Assembly (NCBI GenBank): GCA_009193035.1
Contig: SWDT01000248.1
Location: 186,001-250,000, forward strand
DNA: 64,000 nt
Source of the DNA: Halicephalobus mephisto
Taxonomy: Eukaryota; Nematoda; Chromadorea; Rhabditida; Panagrolaimidae
Direction of reading: 5' to 3'
Shown here piece by piece: positions 33,973 to 46,098 of this stretch. The notes below the pieces were generated by a model. The model did not search any database. It was not told where the DNA came from and saw only the letters and a list, made by a program, of their open reading frames with translations. Numbering within the stretch: position 1 is the stretch's first letter; the number at the start of each line of letters is the position of its first letter. A program made the translations under genes and the position numbers.

Positions 33973-36900
33973 TTAAAAAATCGAGGGACATTTTGACCAG
34001 TCGTTTTTTGACTTGCATTCCCAGTAATCTCCTTTGAAAACATGGATAACGGTTCCCGTGTATTCGTCTTGAGCTTTTTCAAACCAAATAGGAGCATATT
34101 CCGGATATGCCAAACCTGAAAATTAAATACATTAATAAATAATTAAATATAAAAAATAAAAAACAAAAAACTTGAATTATATAAAAATCCAATTAATTAA
34201 ATACATTAATAAGTAATTAAATATAAAAAATAAAAAACTTTTGAATTAAATAAAAATCCAATTAATTAAATACATTAATAAATAATTAAATAAAAAACTT
34301 TTGAATTATATAAAAATCCAATGAATTAAATACATTAATAAATAATTAAATATAAAAAACAAAAAACTTTTAAACTATATAAAAATCCAATAAATTAATT
34401 TTTCAACCATAAGTGAATATTAAAAATTCAATAAACTTTTAATTTATAATTAAATATTATAAAAATCAAAAATTAAAAATTAAAAAAAAAAGTTCCGAAA
34501 CGAATTTCTGGGAATTTTTAAAATTTTAATTTCAAATATTAGCTTTATTTTCACTATACTCTGAAAAACTCTGGAATTTTAGAAATATTATAAAACTTTT
34601 AAATTAGTTTCGTTACAAAACGAATCTTGTATGAATTTTTGGAAAATTTCAAACTTTTCTTTCATATATTAATTTCTGAAACTTTTATGAAATCAAATTT
34701 TTTAAAAATTGTCTCAGGACAAAATCCCCGGAAAACTAAAAAAATTATAATTTCGAAATTTTTCGTTTTTTAATCACCATTTTCGACTAAAATCCCTAAA
34801 TAGATCTAGAATTTTTAAATCGGGATCATACAGGACATATAATTCGTGAACGGAAAAAAATAAGAAGAAAAAATAAGATATGAAATAAATTACTAAATAT
34901 GTGTGGAAATTGGCTTTTGGGATCGAGCTTAGGCATCTAGGCCATGTTGATAACAACACTATGCAAAATTTTGGAATACTATAATTGGTTTTATATTTTT
35001 TTTGTCTTATATTTTTTTCCCTTATATTTTTTCCTATTGCCATATAATCCTCTATCCGTTTTCCGAAGTCAACGATCATAAATCATAAAATATTAAAAAT
35101 AATAAAAAATTATAATTTTACAGTAAGCCAAAAATCACAAACCTTGAACCATGGCCCTTTCAGCTTCTGCTTCTCTTTTCCTTCTGGCAATTCTTTGTTT
35201 TTCTTCCAAGTCATTTTTCACTTTATTTGCTTCATCCCAATTTCCGAGTTCCATCAGTCTTTGATCAGGCCGATTTCTTGAATCAGTAGGAGCAACTCCG
35301 TCTTCTGGTTCATTCAATTCAATAGCAAGTTTTGTGAAATGATACATTTTCTCATTATTAGGACTAAAAAAATTAAATTTTAAAATAAAAATTAAAAAGT
35401 CAAATTTAAATATAAATAAAAATTTTTGATTTTTTCTAATTAAAAATTCAAAAAACTTTAATTTTCCAAAATTCTAAATTAAATAAATTTTTCAATTTAA
35501 TTTTAAATAAATTTTTTAATTTTTAATTTTAAATAATTTTTTGAAATTCTAAATTAAATAAATTTTTCAATTTAATTTTAAATAAATTTTTGAAATTTTA
35601 TATTAAATAAATTTTTAAAGTTCTAAATTAAATAAATTTTTTAATTTTTAATTTTAAATAAATTTTTTAATTTTTAAAATTCTAAATTAAATAAATTTTT
35701 TAATTTAATTTTAAATAAATTTTTAAAATTTTAAATTAAACAAAAAATTAAACTTACTATGGTGGATTAATTGTCCATAATCTTTTAGCTGCACTTGTTT
35801 CAACCACATTTTTTCCATGTTTTTCATTTTGATCATATTTCGTAACTTCCATAACATCTACATATTTATCCCAAAATCCTTGCATGATATATCTCGCTAC
35901 ACCTTTGTTATCTTTCACAACACCTGTTATTTTTCTTGGTTTTTCTGACGAAAAATAACTATAAGCATTAAATTTTAGGACACATTTATCACCCGTGTTG
36001 TGATTTTCAATAATCATTTCTCCGTGATTATCTATCCACAATTTTCCGACGATAATATTGTGAACAGTTGTTGTAATTTTTTTGAACGAATACAAATTAT
36101 CCTTAAATCTAACATGTGTCAAACCCGTCGGAGTCACAGACAAATATTTCCCTCTAAATCTCGACGTCATACAAAAATCCTGAAACATCGACCATCCATT
36201 GCCTTCTGCGTGATGAGCAGTAGCAGGAGGATGATGAGAAACCTGTTCCGTAAGCGACCTCCATCCAAGGTCTTCTGTTCTATCACATTCATAAGTTTCG
36301 CCAAGAAGCGGATTAAACGGTTTAGTAGTTCTATTTCCCGTAGTTGAATAACAACTAACTGCATAAGCAGCAACATAACACAATTGCTCCAGAGGTTCCT
36401 TCGAAGTTGCTCTGTCAAGTAAATAAGCATATTCCAAATCTTCTGTAATCCTTTGTAAAACCGATATTGGTTCATTAAAATTAACCTAAAAAAATTAATC
36501 CAATTAAAACCAAAAATTCTCTATCAAACCGGCATGGGAATTTTAGTAAGTTCTTTTCCGATGCAATTCCGCATAATTGACCACAAACTGATGGATCCTT
36601 GAGGACGTTCCGGAATGCTTATCCGTCTTCTTCTCGTGACCATTTTGTTTTCAGAATCCGTAATTGTCGAAACACTATTTTCCAAGTTTGTCTAAAAATT
36701 CCTAAATTATTAAAAATTTCCCAACAATATTATACATGTCCAAAAAAATCAAATCAAATTAAAAAACTTGAATTTTCTCAACAAATATTAAATTTTAATT
36801 CTCTCAAATACTTAAATACTTAAATATCAAAACTTTATTATCCAAATTTCTCTAAAAAAACAAACTTTCATATTTATCTAAAAATTTTTCCAAATATTTA

Positions 36901-39584
36901 ATTTTCGAAATTTTATTTAAATTTTTTTGAAATTTCACATTTATCCAAAAAATCTTAAAAACTATTGAAGTTTTTTCAAATATTTAAATACCAAAATTTT
37001 ATTTTTCAAATTTCCCTAAAAAATAAAAACAAAACTCATATTTGTCTGAATTAAAAATAAAAGTATAAACCTTCATAAAAATGAAATTGTTTTTGGACCA
37101 AAATTTACGACTCAACTAATTCCAAAATCGATTTTTTTAAAAAATTAAAAAACCCGTTTTTGAAAACTTAAACAATTTAAAAAAAACAAACCGAATCATC
37201 ACGAGGAGTTACTATTTCCGCTGTGAAAAATACTCTATCATTTTCATCAAGTGAACCTTGTCTACTGGAACTCGATTTTCTTTCATCATCTTTTGCATCT
37301 AAATCATCCACAGCATCATGAAACATTTCTTCTTCACTTTCAGTAAATGCTAAAAAACAAAACAATCACGTCATTTAAAAATTTTAAACACATTTAAAAA
37401 AAAGAATTATTTTAATTTAAAAAATATAAAATAATTTAATTTAAAACATCTTTTAAATAATTTAATGTTAAAAAATTTTTTAAATTTATCAAGTAATTTA
37501 ACTTTAAAAAAATTAATTTAAGAGATTTTTCAAGTAATTTTTAAAAATTATAATTTAAGATTTTTCAAATAATCGAAAAAAATTATAATTTAAGATTTTT
37601 CAAATAATCGAAAAAAATTAAAAACTTACGTAATTGTTCTGTCGAAGTACTATTGAAAGCCGCTCTTTCCAATTTACTGTGTTGTTTAGCTAAGGTTTCG
37701 ATCTGTTCTTGTAACCTTACTCTTTGTTCATGTTCATTATTCACATATTTACTGAGAATTTTCAATTCTTTTTTCGTCGTTGTGACTAAATCGGAAGAAT
37801 TTTTCACAAGATTGTCTATTTGAATTTTCAAAGTCATAATTTTGTCATCAACCTTCGTTCCAGCGATTTTAGAAATATCATTTAGTGCTTTATCTAAAAA
37901 ATCAATAATTTTCAATGACAAACCTTATCTAAAGGGCCAAACTCCCAAAAAAACTGACTTATCTGTCCTTCAGTCGTTTTCGTTTCAACCAACGCCCGAT
38001 CAAGAGTCGATGAGAGACTTTCTAGGACATTTCTAACATCCGACATTGAAAATGTTCCATTATCTTCATCTTCATCCGAATCTGCTTTTTTGATTGCTCT
38101 ATGACGTGAATATTCCAGAGCATTTAGCCATTGTTGACGATCAATTTCATTTTGAGCTTTTAGGTGAAATGCTTGAGAAGAAGCAGAAATAGTCTGCAAT
38201 AACTCTTTTATCACAAAAAGTGCATAAAAACAACAAACCAAATTACATGTAGATGGATCAGTATGTATATGGGACTCTTGCAGGTTCACACTGCCTCTGC
38301 ATGCCTGGCCCACTTCCTCTCGATTCCTGAAATCGATTATTGTAAACATTTAACTAACATTACCCCCAAATCACTGTAAATAATTAACTAACATTCTTAA
38401 ATTACTGTAGGTATCTAAACAACATTATTCTCAAATTACTGTAATTAATTAACTAACATTATTCTTAAGTTATTTTAGATATTTAAATAACTTTGTCCCT
38501 AAATTACTATAAATATCTAAATAACATTATTTCCAAATTATTTTTGTTTGGATAAAATTTTTTCAAACCTTTTTGTATAACAATTAAAATGCCTAGCTGC
38601 TTTTCTAAATCGTTTTCTGATTGTCATTAAGGCAGATACACAGCGACTCAAACAGGATAGTAACTTTTGGTCTTCCAGATTAAATATATGAATCCACTTT
38701 AGTTAGAATTAGAATCCTAAAAGAGAAAAAACAATTTATATTCAATAAAGACCAAGAAAAAGATCGAGTTCTTTGTGAAAAATGCTTCACGAGTCATCTC
38801 GGTCAACACGAAAGCAATAGGACAGGGTGAACTGTGTTGCGTTAAATGACAATGCCACTGGCTGACGAAGAGAACCACTATGACTAAACGAGAAGCACAC
38901 ACAGATCACGTCTTATCACAAAACTCCATATGAGGCACAAATCAGGGAAAAAGACCACGGGGCAGACAGTTTAGAGATATCGCTTTAGATAATCTTATTT
39001 TCGGACAGAAATGCTGATTAAAAAAGATGGATCAGGTTCGATCAATGATGTATAACGTTCAATTGTCGCTTTTGGTAACGAAACATTAAAACCGGAAAAG
39101 TAGGAATGGATGAAACAAATCGGTGTCGAGTTCACAATAAAACCGACGTTTTTATTGATCTGTGAGTCCACGGAAAAAAGCATTGCGAAAAAAGTACCAA
39201 CAGTCAAAAATAAATATTTGTAAAGCACAATTCGGAAAATTCTCAGACTCCCAAAAATAATATAAAATAAATTTCGATATTATATTGTATCGAATAAATT
39301 TCGATATTATATTATATCAAATAAGTTATCCAAACAAAAATAAAATGAATTTTTTAATATTGAAGGGAAACTGACCTGTAGTAACTCAGGATCCCGTTCG
39401 AATCCAATACGAACCATCGTTGACGATATCCCTTGAGGTAGTTGGTCCATTTTTGCAAAAATCCGGCCTTTTCGATCGCCGCTGGACGAGGGAGACAAAC
39501 GAACGGTTCGTCGCAGTGAGAGGAAGTCGAACTTGTTTTGGGCATTCCTAGCTCATCGATACGGGCAATCCTGAAAATTTTCAT
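33973..39584 (-). CDS. Oxysterol-binding protein (PH, FFAT-like motif, ORD)
   Basis: Nine exons on the minus strand (39584-39376, 38326-38239, 38193-37959, 37893-37630, 37349-37192, 36691-36530, 36485-35758, 35363-35143, 34115-33973), in phase, 735 residues. The PH domain comes first ([47 protein letters not shown]). A coiled coil ([20 protein letters not shown]) follows. Then comes an acidic FFAT-like motif [13 protein letters not shown], which would bind VAP at the ER. The sterol-binding ORD has the EQVSHHPP fingerprint, [10 protein letters not shown] and a C-terminal [15 protein letters not shown]. This layout is that of OSBP, which exchanges sterol for PI4P at ER-Golgi contacts. Introns at 37894-37958 and 38194-38238 are short (65 and 45 bp). 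An acceptor-like ttttcag lies just after the ATG at 39584, so the true start may be a later Met (MPKTSS). Confidence 0.9.
34125..34400. repeat. 64-bp tandem repeat in OSBP intron 8
   Basis: Four units of AATTAAATACATTAATAAAT plus AATTAAATATAAAAAATAAA and TATAAAAATCCAAT. Conservation between units is high for such AT-rich DNA, so the expansion is recent. Confidence 0.85.
38569..38627 (-). other. Candidate alternative first exon of the OSBP gene
   Basis: Inside the 1-kb intron between PH-domain exons 1 and 2. An ATG at 38627 opens 19 codons ([19 protein letters not shown]) ending at a donor (AG|gtttga) in phase 2, the same phase as exon 1. It would splice into exon 2 and give an isoform lacking the first half of the PH domain, with a strongly basic N-terminus. 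The frame is open further upstream for about 26 codons ([18 protein letters not shown]). Confidence 0.35.
38628..39375 (-). other. OSBP intron 1 remainder with two unassigned open frames
   Basis: Minus-strand frames at 38717-38902 and 38995-39228 each start with a hydrophobic stretch (for example [18 protein letters not shown]). They lack an ATG at the listed start or consistent splice sites. Composition is more balanced than a typical intron here, so remnants of a nested gene are possible. Confidence 0.25.
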
Positions 39585-41721
39585 ATATCAATTATCTTCT
39601 ACAACCAATATTATGACGATAAAAAGCAAAAACAAATAAAAAATTGCACAAAATCGGGAAATAAGAAAGAAAAGAATCTTATGAGTCAACGTGGCAAGTG
39701 TCCATATCAAACTCAGCGATCTCCACACACAATTCCCTTCAAGAACATTCCCCACCTTCTTCTCCGTAAAATAAATTAAGTTGTTTTGTTCAACGTTGGA
39801 AATTTATATAAAAATTTCACTTTTTTACGATATAAACTAAAAAGAAGGAATATCGCGCGTGTGTGGTTGACAAACATTCCAATTCGTGTGTCATGCTTCT
39901 GCAGTCCACAAGTCGCCAAAGAAACACTTATCGTCAAGGAAAAACTAACCGGGAAAACTAAAGCCATTCCAGAAATGGTGAATAGTTATGTTTGGCAATA
40001 TACGTCAACGACAAGCACGTGAAAACCATTTTTGTCCTTATTTTTCCGCGCAAAAAAACAGACATTTTTTCCATTTTTATTTTATATCAATAAACACTAT
40101 TATTTCGCAATACATATACATGTATTGTAGTGTAGTCCTTTACCGTGATTAAACTCGATGGTATTTATCCATGAGCTTTATTTAATCCAGATGTCCTGAT
40201 GTTTTATTTTTCACATTGCTCTTTTTCCGGGATTTGTTCGGTGTTTTTCCTGTTTTTTCTCGTTCCAAAATTACCATTGTAAAAATTTCCAGAATTTTCT
40301 AATATTTTGTAAAAAATTCAAATTTATATATGAAGTTAGAATTTCAAATGTTTGCAAAATTTATGGCGAGATAATTTCGCGAAAATTTCTATTTTTTTAA
40401 TACTGTAATTTCAGTATTTTTCAAAGTCTAAAAATCCATATATGAAATTTTAGATTTTTATAGATTTTTTTCAGAATTCGTGTTGAGATAATTTCGCGGA
40501 TTTTTTTGTTTATAATAATGTAATTTCAGTGTTTTTCAAAGTCTAAAAATCCATATATTAAATTTCAGATTTTTATAGATTTTTTTCAGAATTCGTGTTA
40601 AGATAATTTCGCGGATTTTTTTATAATATAATTTCAGAATCTTAGAATCTGGAGGAAATTTAAAAATCCATAAATGAAATTTCAGATTTTTTTTCGAATT
40701 CGTGTTGAAATAGTTTCGAAAATTTTTTTGTTTATAATAATGTAATTTTAGAATTTCCTAGAACCCATTTGAAAACCTTAAAATCGATATATGATGACAA
40801 AATTTCCAAAATTCGTATTGGAAAATCCCGTAAAAATTTTATTTTAGATTTTTATAATGATGCAATTTTAGAATTTTTCAGAACTCAATGAGAAAATTTA
40901 AAATTGATATAAAAAATCGAATTTTTTTTGACTTTTTTGAAAATTCTAGAATTTTGCAAAAATTTTGTTTTTATAATTTTTAATACAATGTTGGACTACA
41001 ATTACTGATTAGGACTATATGTAGATCTTTTTCAATATTTTTATTCATAATCATTTTTAAATCTTTATAATAATTTTAAAGTTTTTTACTTATTTTTAAA
41101 ACTTATATTTATATTTTTAAAAATATTTTTACTCATAGTTTTTTAAACTTTTTAAATTCGTAATAATTTTGAAATATTTTATTTATAATAGTTTTAAAAT
41201 ACTCTTATTCATCGTAATTTTGAAATTTTTATTTGTAATGATTTTTAAAATTTTTTATTTGTAATAATTTAAGAAGTTTTTTTTTGTAACAATTTAAGAA
41301 ATTTTTTATTTGTAATGATTTAAGAAGTTTTTTTTGTAACAATTTAAGAAATTTTTTATTTGTAATGATTTAAGAAGTTTTTTTTGTAACAATTTAAGAA
41401 ATTTTTTATTTGTGATAATTTTAAAGTATTTCTCTACATTTTTGAATAACTTTTTATGGGATCCAGTTGTACTTTGTCCTGCTCTTTATAACTCGTTTTC
41501 CGGAACTCGTCCAATTGTTTTTTGTGATTATATTTTTGATTAAAAAACTACTTTTCCGACTAGAACATTTCACGACGATTTTTTGTCTTTACATCAAGAC
41601 ATGATGAATCATTCAAAACAGAAAAATGAGCTCGAGAACGTTTCAATTTTGCGTGGATTTTTTTATTTTTATTTTTTATTTTTTTATTTCAGATCTGTAC
41701 AGTATCCACATATGAGATCAA
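39585..41721. other. Divergent spacer between OSBP and dagl-2 genes
   Basis: 39690-40030 is balanced in composition and open in frame on both strands, but has no recognisable product; it is probably promoter and 5' UTR of the OSBP gene. 40300-40940 contains four loose repeats of TTCAGAATTCGTGTTGAGAT plus AATTTCGCG. A 5' UTR exon of dagl-2 probably lies at about 41575-41650 (donor gaac|gtttca), with an out-of-frame upstream ATG. Confidence 0.45.
41270..41415. repeat. ~50-bp tandem repeat
   Basis: Three near-identical units of TTTTTTTGTAACAATTTAAG plus AAATTTTTTATTTGTAATG, upstream of dagl-2. Confidence 0.8.
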
Positions 41722-44662
41722 ATGCCATCTTTGAGGGCTTTTGGAAGGCGCTGGAATATCGCCAGCGATGATTTTGTTTTTCCTGAAATCACAGAAGCTT
41801 TTGTTAGATTTTCATGGTAAATTTTTTTTAAAAAAAATTGTAAAAAAAAAATAAATTTTAGGGTGCTAGTTACTTGTGGCATATTTGTTTTACATAATCC
41901 TTTACATTGTCCCTCAATTCGATGGCTTATTTATGTGCTGATCCTGATAGCGATTAACTTATGTTCTGCAGCTCTGTGTGTGGCGATTGCTGTGATGAGT
42001 GCCAGAGGCTCTATATTGGATACGGGTGCCAGAAAACACGTGACAACTTTGATATACTTCAGAATACCAGTTTTATTGGCAGAATTAATTTGGACGATCG
42101 TTTCTACTGGATACGTTTTTCAAGTTTTTGGAGAAGAAGATTTCTGTTATTTCATATATGGAATGAGGATCACTGTGATTCTTGAATGGATTCTGATTAT
42201 TATACTATTTGTTGGAGTGCTGCTATTCTTCAATCCTCATGGAGACAGAAGACATGAATCCGTAGCTGTTGAAAAAAATTACTGGAGAAACCGATTATGT
42301 CTTTGCAAAGTAGGCCAAGACGTGGAATTCAGAAATGCGATAGACGATATTGCTTCTTTAATGGCTTCCTTTTTTGTTGGACATGATTTTGTTTTTTCAG
42401 ATATTGTATCTGGATTATTGTTGGTAGTTCATTCGCCACATATTACGAAAAATAATCAAGACACAGAATTATCCAAAATTCCAACACCAGATTGGATGAA
42501 ATTGCCTGAAAATTTGAATTTTGTTCAAAGATATCTGGATTTTGCTTTGGCTGTATATGGTTGGCCGTCTTATATGATTAATAATTGTGGATGTGTACCA
42601 TGGTATAGATTATTTAAAAAACTACAGTGGTGTTCATCATGCAGGTATTTTTAATTTTTAAAAGTAAAATATTAAAAAAAGTAGTTTTATAGATATATAT
42701 TAGTAATTTCATATATGAAAATTAATTTTAGAAGGTAGATAGATGGCTTTGAATTTTATACACGTTAATCTAAAGAATTCTAGAAGTTTTAAATATGGTG
42801 TAGTTTTAAACAATTGATTGCGAAATAATAATTGTGGGAATTTTGAATTTTAGGTTACTTTGGTTTCCAAAAACATAAAATTTCGCATTAGGACTATTTT
42901 ATAAAAAAGTTGATATATGGTTTTTATGATATATAAATCACTGTAGAATTGTATAATACTACGAAATAATCGTAAAGTTTAAAGTTCAGGTTACTTTGGT
43001 TTCTAAAAACTTATAAAATTTCACTTTAGGATTATTTTATAGAAATTTTATATGGTTTTTATAATTGTATGGTAATTTCTGCTTTTAGATGTGACAGAGT
43101 GCTGATTATTGAAGATAACTGCTGCATGTGTCATACAAGTTCATTCGTATTGGAATCAGCTCTAAATGAAACGGATTTGTTTTTCGTTTCCTTTAGAAAT
43201 AGACTATATCAAACTCCCTTTGTGGTTCTGGTAGATCATCAAACACAGTCAATTGTGATTACTATCCGTGGATCGGCTTCATTATTGGATTTAATTACTG
43301 ATTTGTCTGTAAATAGTGAAAGATTTTCAGTCGATGTTGATACAGATCCGATTCTTCGAGAAGATAGAACTTTAGACGATGGAGAAGTGAGAGTTCATAG
43401 AGGCATGTTGAATGGAGCAAGATACGTCTACAACACCATCAAAGCCAACAAGGTCTTGGATGATTTGTTTTTATTAAATCCAAATTTCAATTTGGTAGTT
43501 ACTGGACATTCATTAGGAGCAGGAGTGGCTTCGTTATTGACTCTTCTTTTGAAGTAAGTTTTTGAAATTAATAACAATGGGGATAGTTGTGATTTTTGAA
43601 TATATTTGGAATTTTATATGAAATTTAGATGGTTTGGATTTCATATATCTTCATCCAGAAGATTCTAGATCAAATTAGACACAGTAGAACTTGGATAAGG
43701 TAACCTTGCTATAATATATCTTTTGTTATAGCATACGGTCTGAATGAGTGTGTTCGGTTAGTCTGTCTTCAAATTTACCCTCTCTATAACATATCCTTTC
43801 TTATAATATACGCTTTGGCCGGTCCCAAGGGGGTGTCTTATATCCAAGTTCTACTGTATAACTCTGAAAAATCATGAGAAACTGAAATTCCGAATACTTT
43901 GGTTTTCAGGAATTTCTTTCGGGAGTATTTTTTGTAAAAAGTTTATGAATTTTGCATTGTATGGTTGATTATGAAATAATTTTTGAAATTAAAATTGTAT
44001 AGTTTTTTAAAGTTTTGAAATATAATTTTGTTTTGATTTTTAGGCAACAATATCCGGATGTTCGTTGTTATGCTTTTTCTCCTCCAGGATGTGTCATAAG
44101 TAAACATGGACTACAGGAAATGGAAAATCATGTTTTAAGTGTTATGCTTGGTGATGACTTAGTTCCAAGAATTAGCTACCAGTCAATATGTCGATTAAAA
44201 AATAAAATTGATCGTGAACTACATTCAACATCAAGAGCTAAATATGAAGTTTTATTAAAAGGAATATTTAAATTATTTTTTTCTACTCCATGGGAACTTC
44301 ATGATAGAACGAACAATGAAGTTGAAACAAGAGATTGTAGAAGATTAATTGAAGAAGGTAATTCTCGTAATTATGGTTCTAGACAATCAGAAAATTCACC
44401 CATTATTGAAGATGATCAAGAAGGTGCTGTTATAGCGGAATCTTTTCGTGTTCAATTATTTCCTCCAGGAAAACTTGCACATTTAAATTTACTCAATGAT
44501 ATTATTGAACTTCGTTGGATTGAACCGAGCTTTTTATCTGATATCCAACTGACGGGTGCTATTTTTTCGGATCATTTTCCTCATAGATTAAGAAAAATAA
44601 TCAAAAAAGCAGTAGATAATAATTGTTTAATTATTAAAAATGCCACAATAGAAGCTCAATAA
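41722..44662 (+). CDS. dagl-2: Diacylglycerol lipase, sn-1 specific (DAGL beta-like)
   Basis: Four exons (41722-41816, 41862-42644, 43089-43553, 44044-44662), in phase, 653 residues, close to the length of vertebrate DAGL beta. The N-terminus (FGRRWNIASDDFVFP) is the family hallmark. Four transmembrane helices follow, up to about residue 140. The lipase domain contains the nucleophile elbow VVTGHSLGAG with Ser434, and a catalytic Asp in LGDDLVPR (about 486). A long insertion between these and the C-terminal FPPGKLAHL corresponds to the regulatory loop. It cleaves diacylglycerol to 2-monoacylglycerols such as 2-AG at the plasma membrane. The start is the Met of the family-conserved N-terminus; the exon begins at 41693 after a tttcag, preceded by a likely 5' UTR exon. 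Confidence 0.92.
43681..43857. mobile_element. MITE with CAGTAGAACTTGGATA terminal repeats
   Basis: A 177-bp element in dagl-2 intron 3 with terminal inverted repeats: left ACAGTAGAACTTGGATAAG, right CTTATATCCAAGTTCTACTGT (two-base difference). Inner inverted blocks include GCTATAATATATC and TCTATAACATATCC. The CAGTAGAAC..TA ends resemble pogo/Tigger-class DNA transposons. It has no coding capacity, so it would depend on a transposase elsewhere. Confidence 0.75.
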
Positions 44663-44708
44663 GGTTACGGTAATGGAATTTTAAAAGGCTTTAAAAATGT
44701 ACTTTGTG

Positions 44709-44714
44709 AATAAA
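44709..44714 (+). terminator. Polyadenylation signal of dagl-2
   Basis: AATAAA 47 bases past the dagl-2 stop codon, in the 68-bp gap before the end of the converging F-box gene. The 3' UTRs of the two genes therefore probably overlap. Confidence 0.55.
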
Positions 44715-44730
44715 AGTAACCCGAAAAATT

Positions 44731-46098
44731 TTATTTTTTTGGAAATGGTTTGGCCTGAATACTGAATCCATGAGCGGGCTCTTGATCGGGATATGTTTCT
44801 TTGCCGAAATTTACAGTAAACGTGTGAAATCCTTGAGATTCGTGAAAAACAGAAACAAAATCATCAGAAAATTGTGAAAATTCTACAGGAGAATTTCTAC
44901 AAGCAAAAATAAAACCTTTTTGTGATATATCAGGACAATCTTTGAATGTACAAGATATGTTACTAAATCCACTAAATTCATGATATTCTATCCATTTCTG
45001 AAATTAATTTTAAATTAAATGTAAAAAATTAAAATTTACTTTTAAATAAGCCGCTAATCCGAGAGTACTGACGAGACAAAGTTGCAATTGTAGAGCAGGA
45101 AAAACGTCTTCTTCGATTAATCTGGTAAATAAGTAATCTGTAATGGATAAGTATTGATGACCATTGGCCATTGATATATCGACGATATAGAGACCGTTGA
45201 TGTTTTTGAGATCAAGGATATTGACATGGATGTCACTGAAAGTATCGTTACGAGCGTTGTAAACTTTTGAAATCGTCAAATGTGACAGGGATTTTCCGCA
45301 GGATTTGATCAAAATTGACATTGCTTCTGAGGACAGACCAGACATGTCGCATTCGCTTATGGTCAAACCGATCGGACCAAAGGAACAACATTGACGAAAT
45401 TCGGAAACTAAAAAATTAACAAATTTGTCCGAAAGTGTTCCATCGGGAAAACGCTGCAAAACCATATCATCAACGAACGATGAGGAATTCTTACTCGTAA
45501 ATGGATTCTTCTGATGCTCATGTTCCTAAACAAGAACCTCAAACTTCTTTTTTTACCGATGTCTTCGTCAGTGATGTACAGACTTTGTTCCTTCCTGGGG
45601 GAATACCGTATCATGTAAATCTCATAGCACTTCAGGTCCTCGTCAAAACGAACGCAAAAACGGTCCCACTGGAAAAATCGGGAAATTAATAGATAGAAAT
45701 TGAATGTTGATATATCAGAATTAAAATTGATATATGAAAAATAAAAATTAATTATGAAGAATGAGTATTGATATATGAAAAATAAAAATTAATTACGGAA
45801 AATGAGTAATGATATATGAAAAATAGAAATTAATTATGGAAAATGAGTAATGATATATGAAAAATAAAAATTAATTACGGAAAATGAGTAATGATATATG
45901 AAAAATAAAACTTACATCGTACTTTGGAAAAATCCTAGAAATTTTATTGGAATGAGTAACAACGTTCTTCAGACGGCGGTTGAGGGAACGAACGACACAG
46001 AGGGACTGGATGTCGAGGTTGGAGAAAATACTATCCAGAATCTCATTCGGGAGCTGCTCCAAGGAACTAGTGGACGGGCAATTTGTATCAAAAATCAT
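44731..46098 (-). CDS. F-box protein
   Basis: Four exons on the minus strand (46098-45916, 45668-45495, 45453-45040, 44997-44731), in phase, 345 residues. The F-box is at residues 13-55 (LEQLPNEILDSIFSNLDIQ, SLCVVRSLNRRLKNV). The rest has alternating hydrophobic and charged segments (MSGLSSEAMSILIKSCGKSL, INGLYIVDIS). The C-terminal domain ends in FSIQAKPFPKK. F-box proteins present substrates to SCF ubiquitin ligases; the substrate cannot be read here. Worms have hundreds of fast-evolving members, so no symbol is given. The first exon begins right after a ttttttcag that may receive a spliced leader. A 42-bp intron (45454-45494) is cleanly defined by phase. Confidence 0.82.
45720..45910. repeat. 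~43-bp minisatellite in F-box intron 1
   Basis: Four to five units of GATATATGAAAAATAAAAAT plus TAATTACGGAAAATGAGTA, with very few differences between the last three. Confidence 0.9.

Noticed and set aside
37893..37959. Apparent one-base frame break in the OSBP gene after the PH domain
   Set aside because: A 30-bp intron starting at gtttgt gave a frameshift. Using the donor ataa|gtcagt 35 bases earlier gives a normal 65-bp intron that keeps phase, so no break is needed.
39786..40022. 79-codon plus-strand frame upstream of the OSBP gene
   Set aside because: Balanced composition but open on both strands, with no family motif or consistent splice sites; probably promoter or UTR sequence.
41583..41771. 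Upstream ATG frame before dagl-2 as the protein start
   Set aside because: Splicing it to the coding exon puts it out of frame with the conserved DAGL N-terminus; it is better read as a 5' UTR exon with an upstream ATG.
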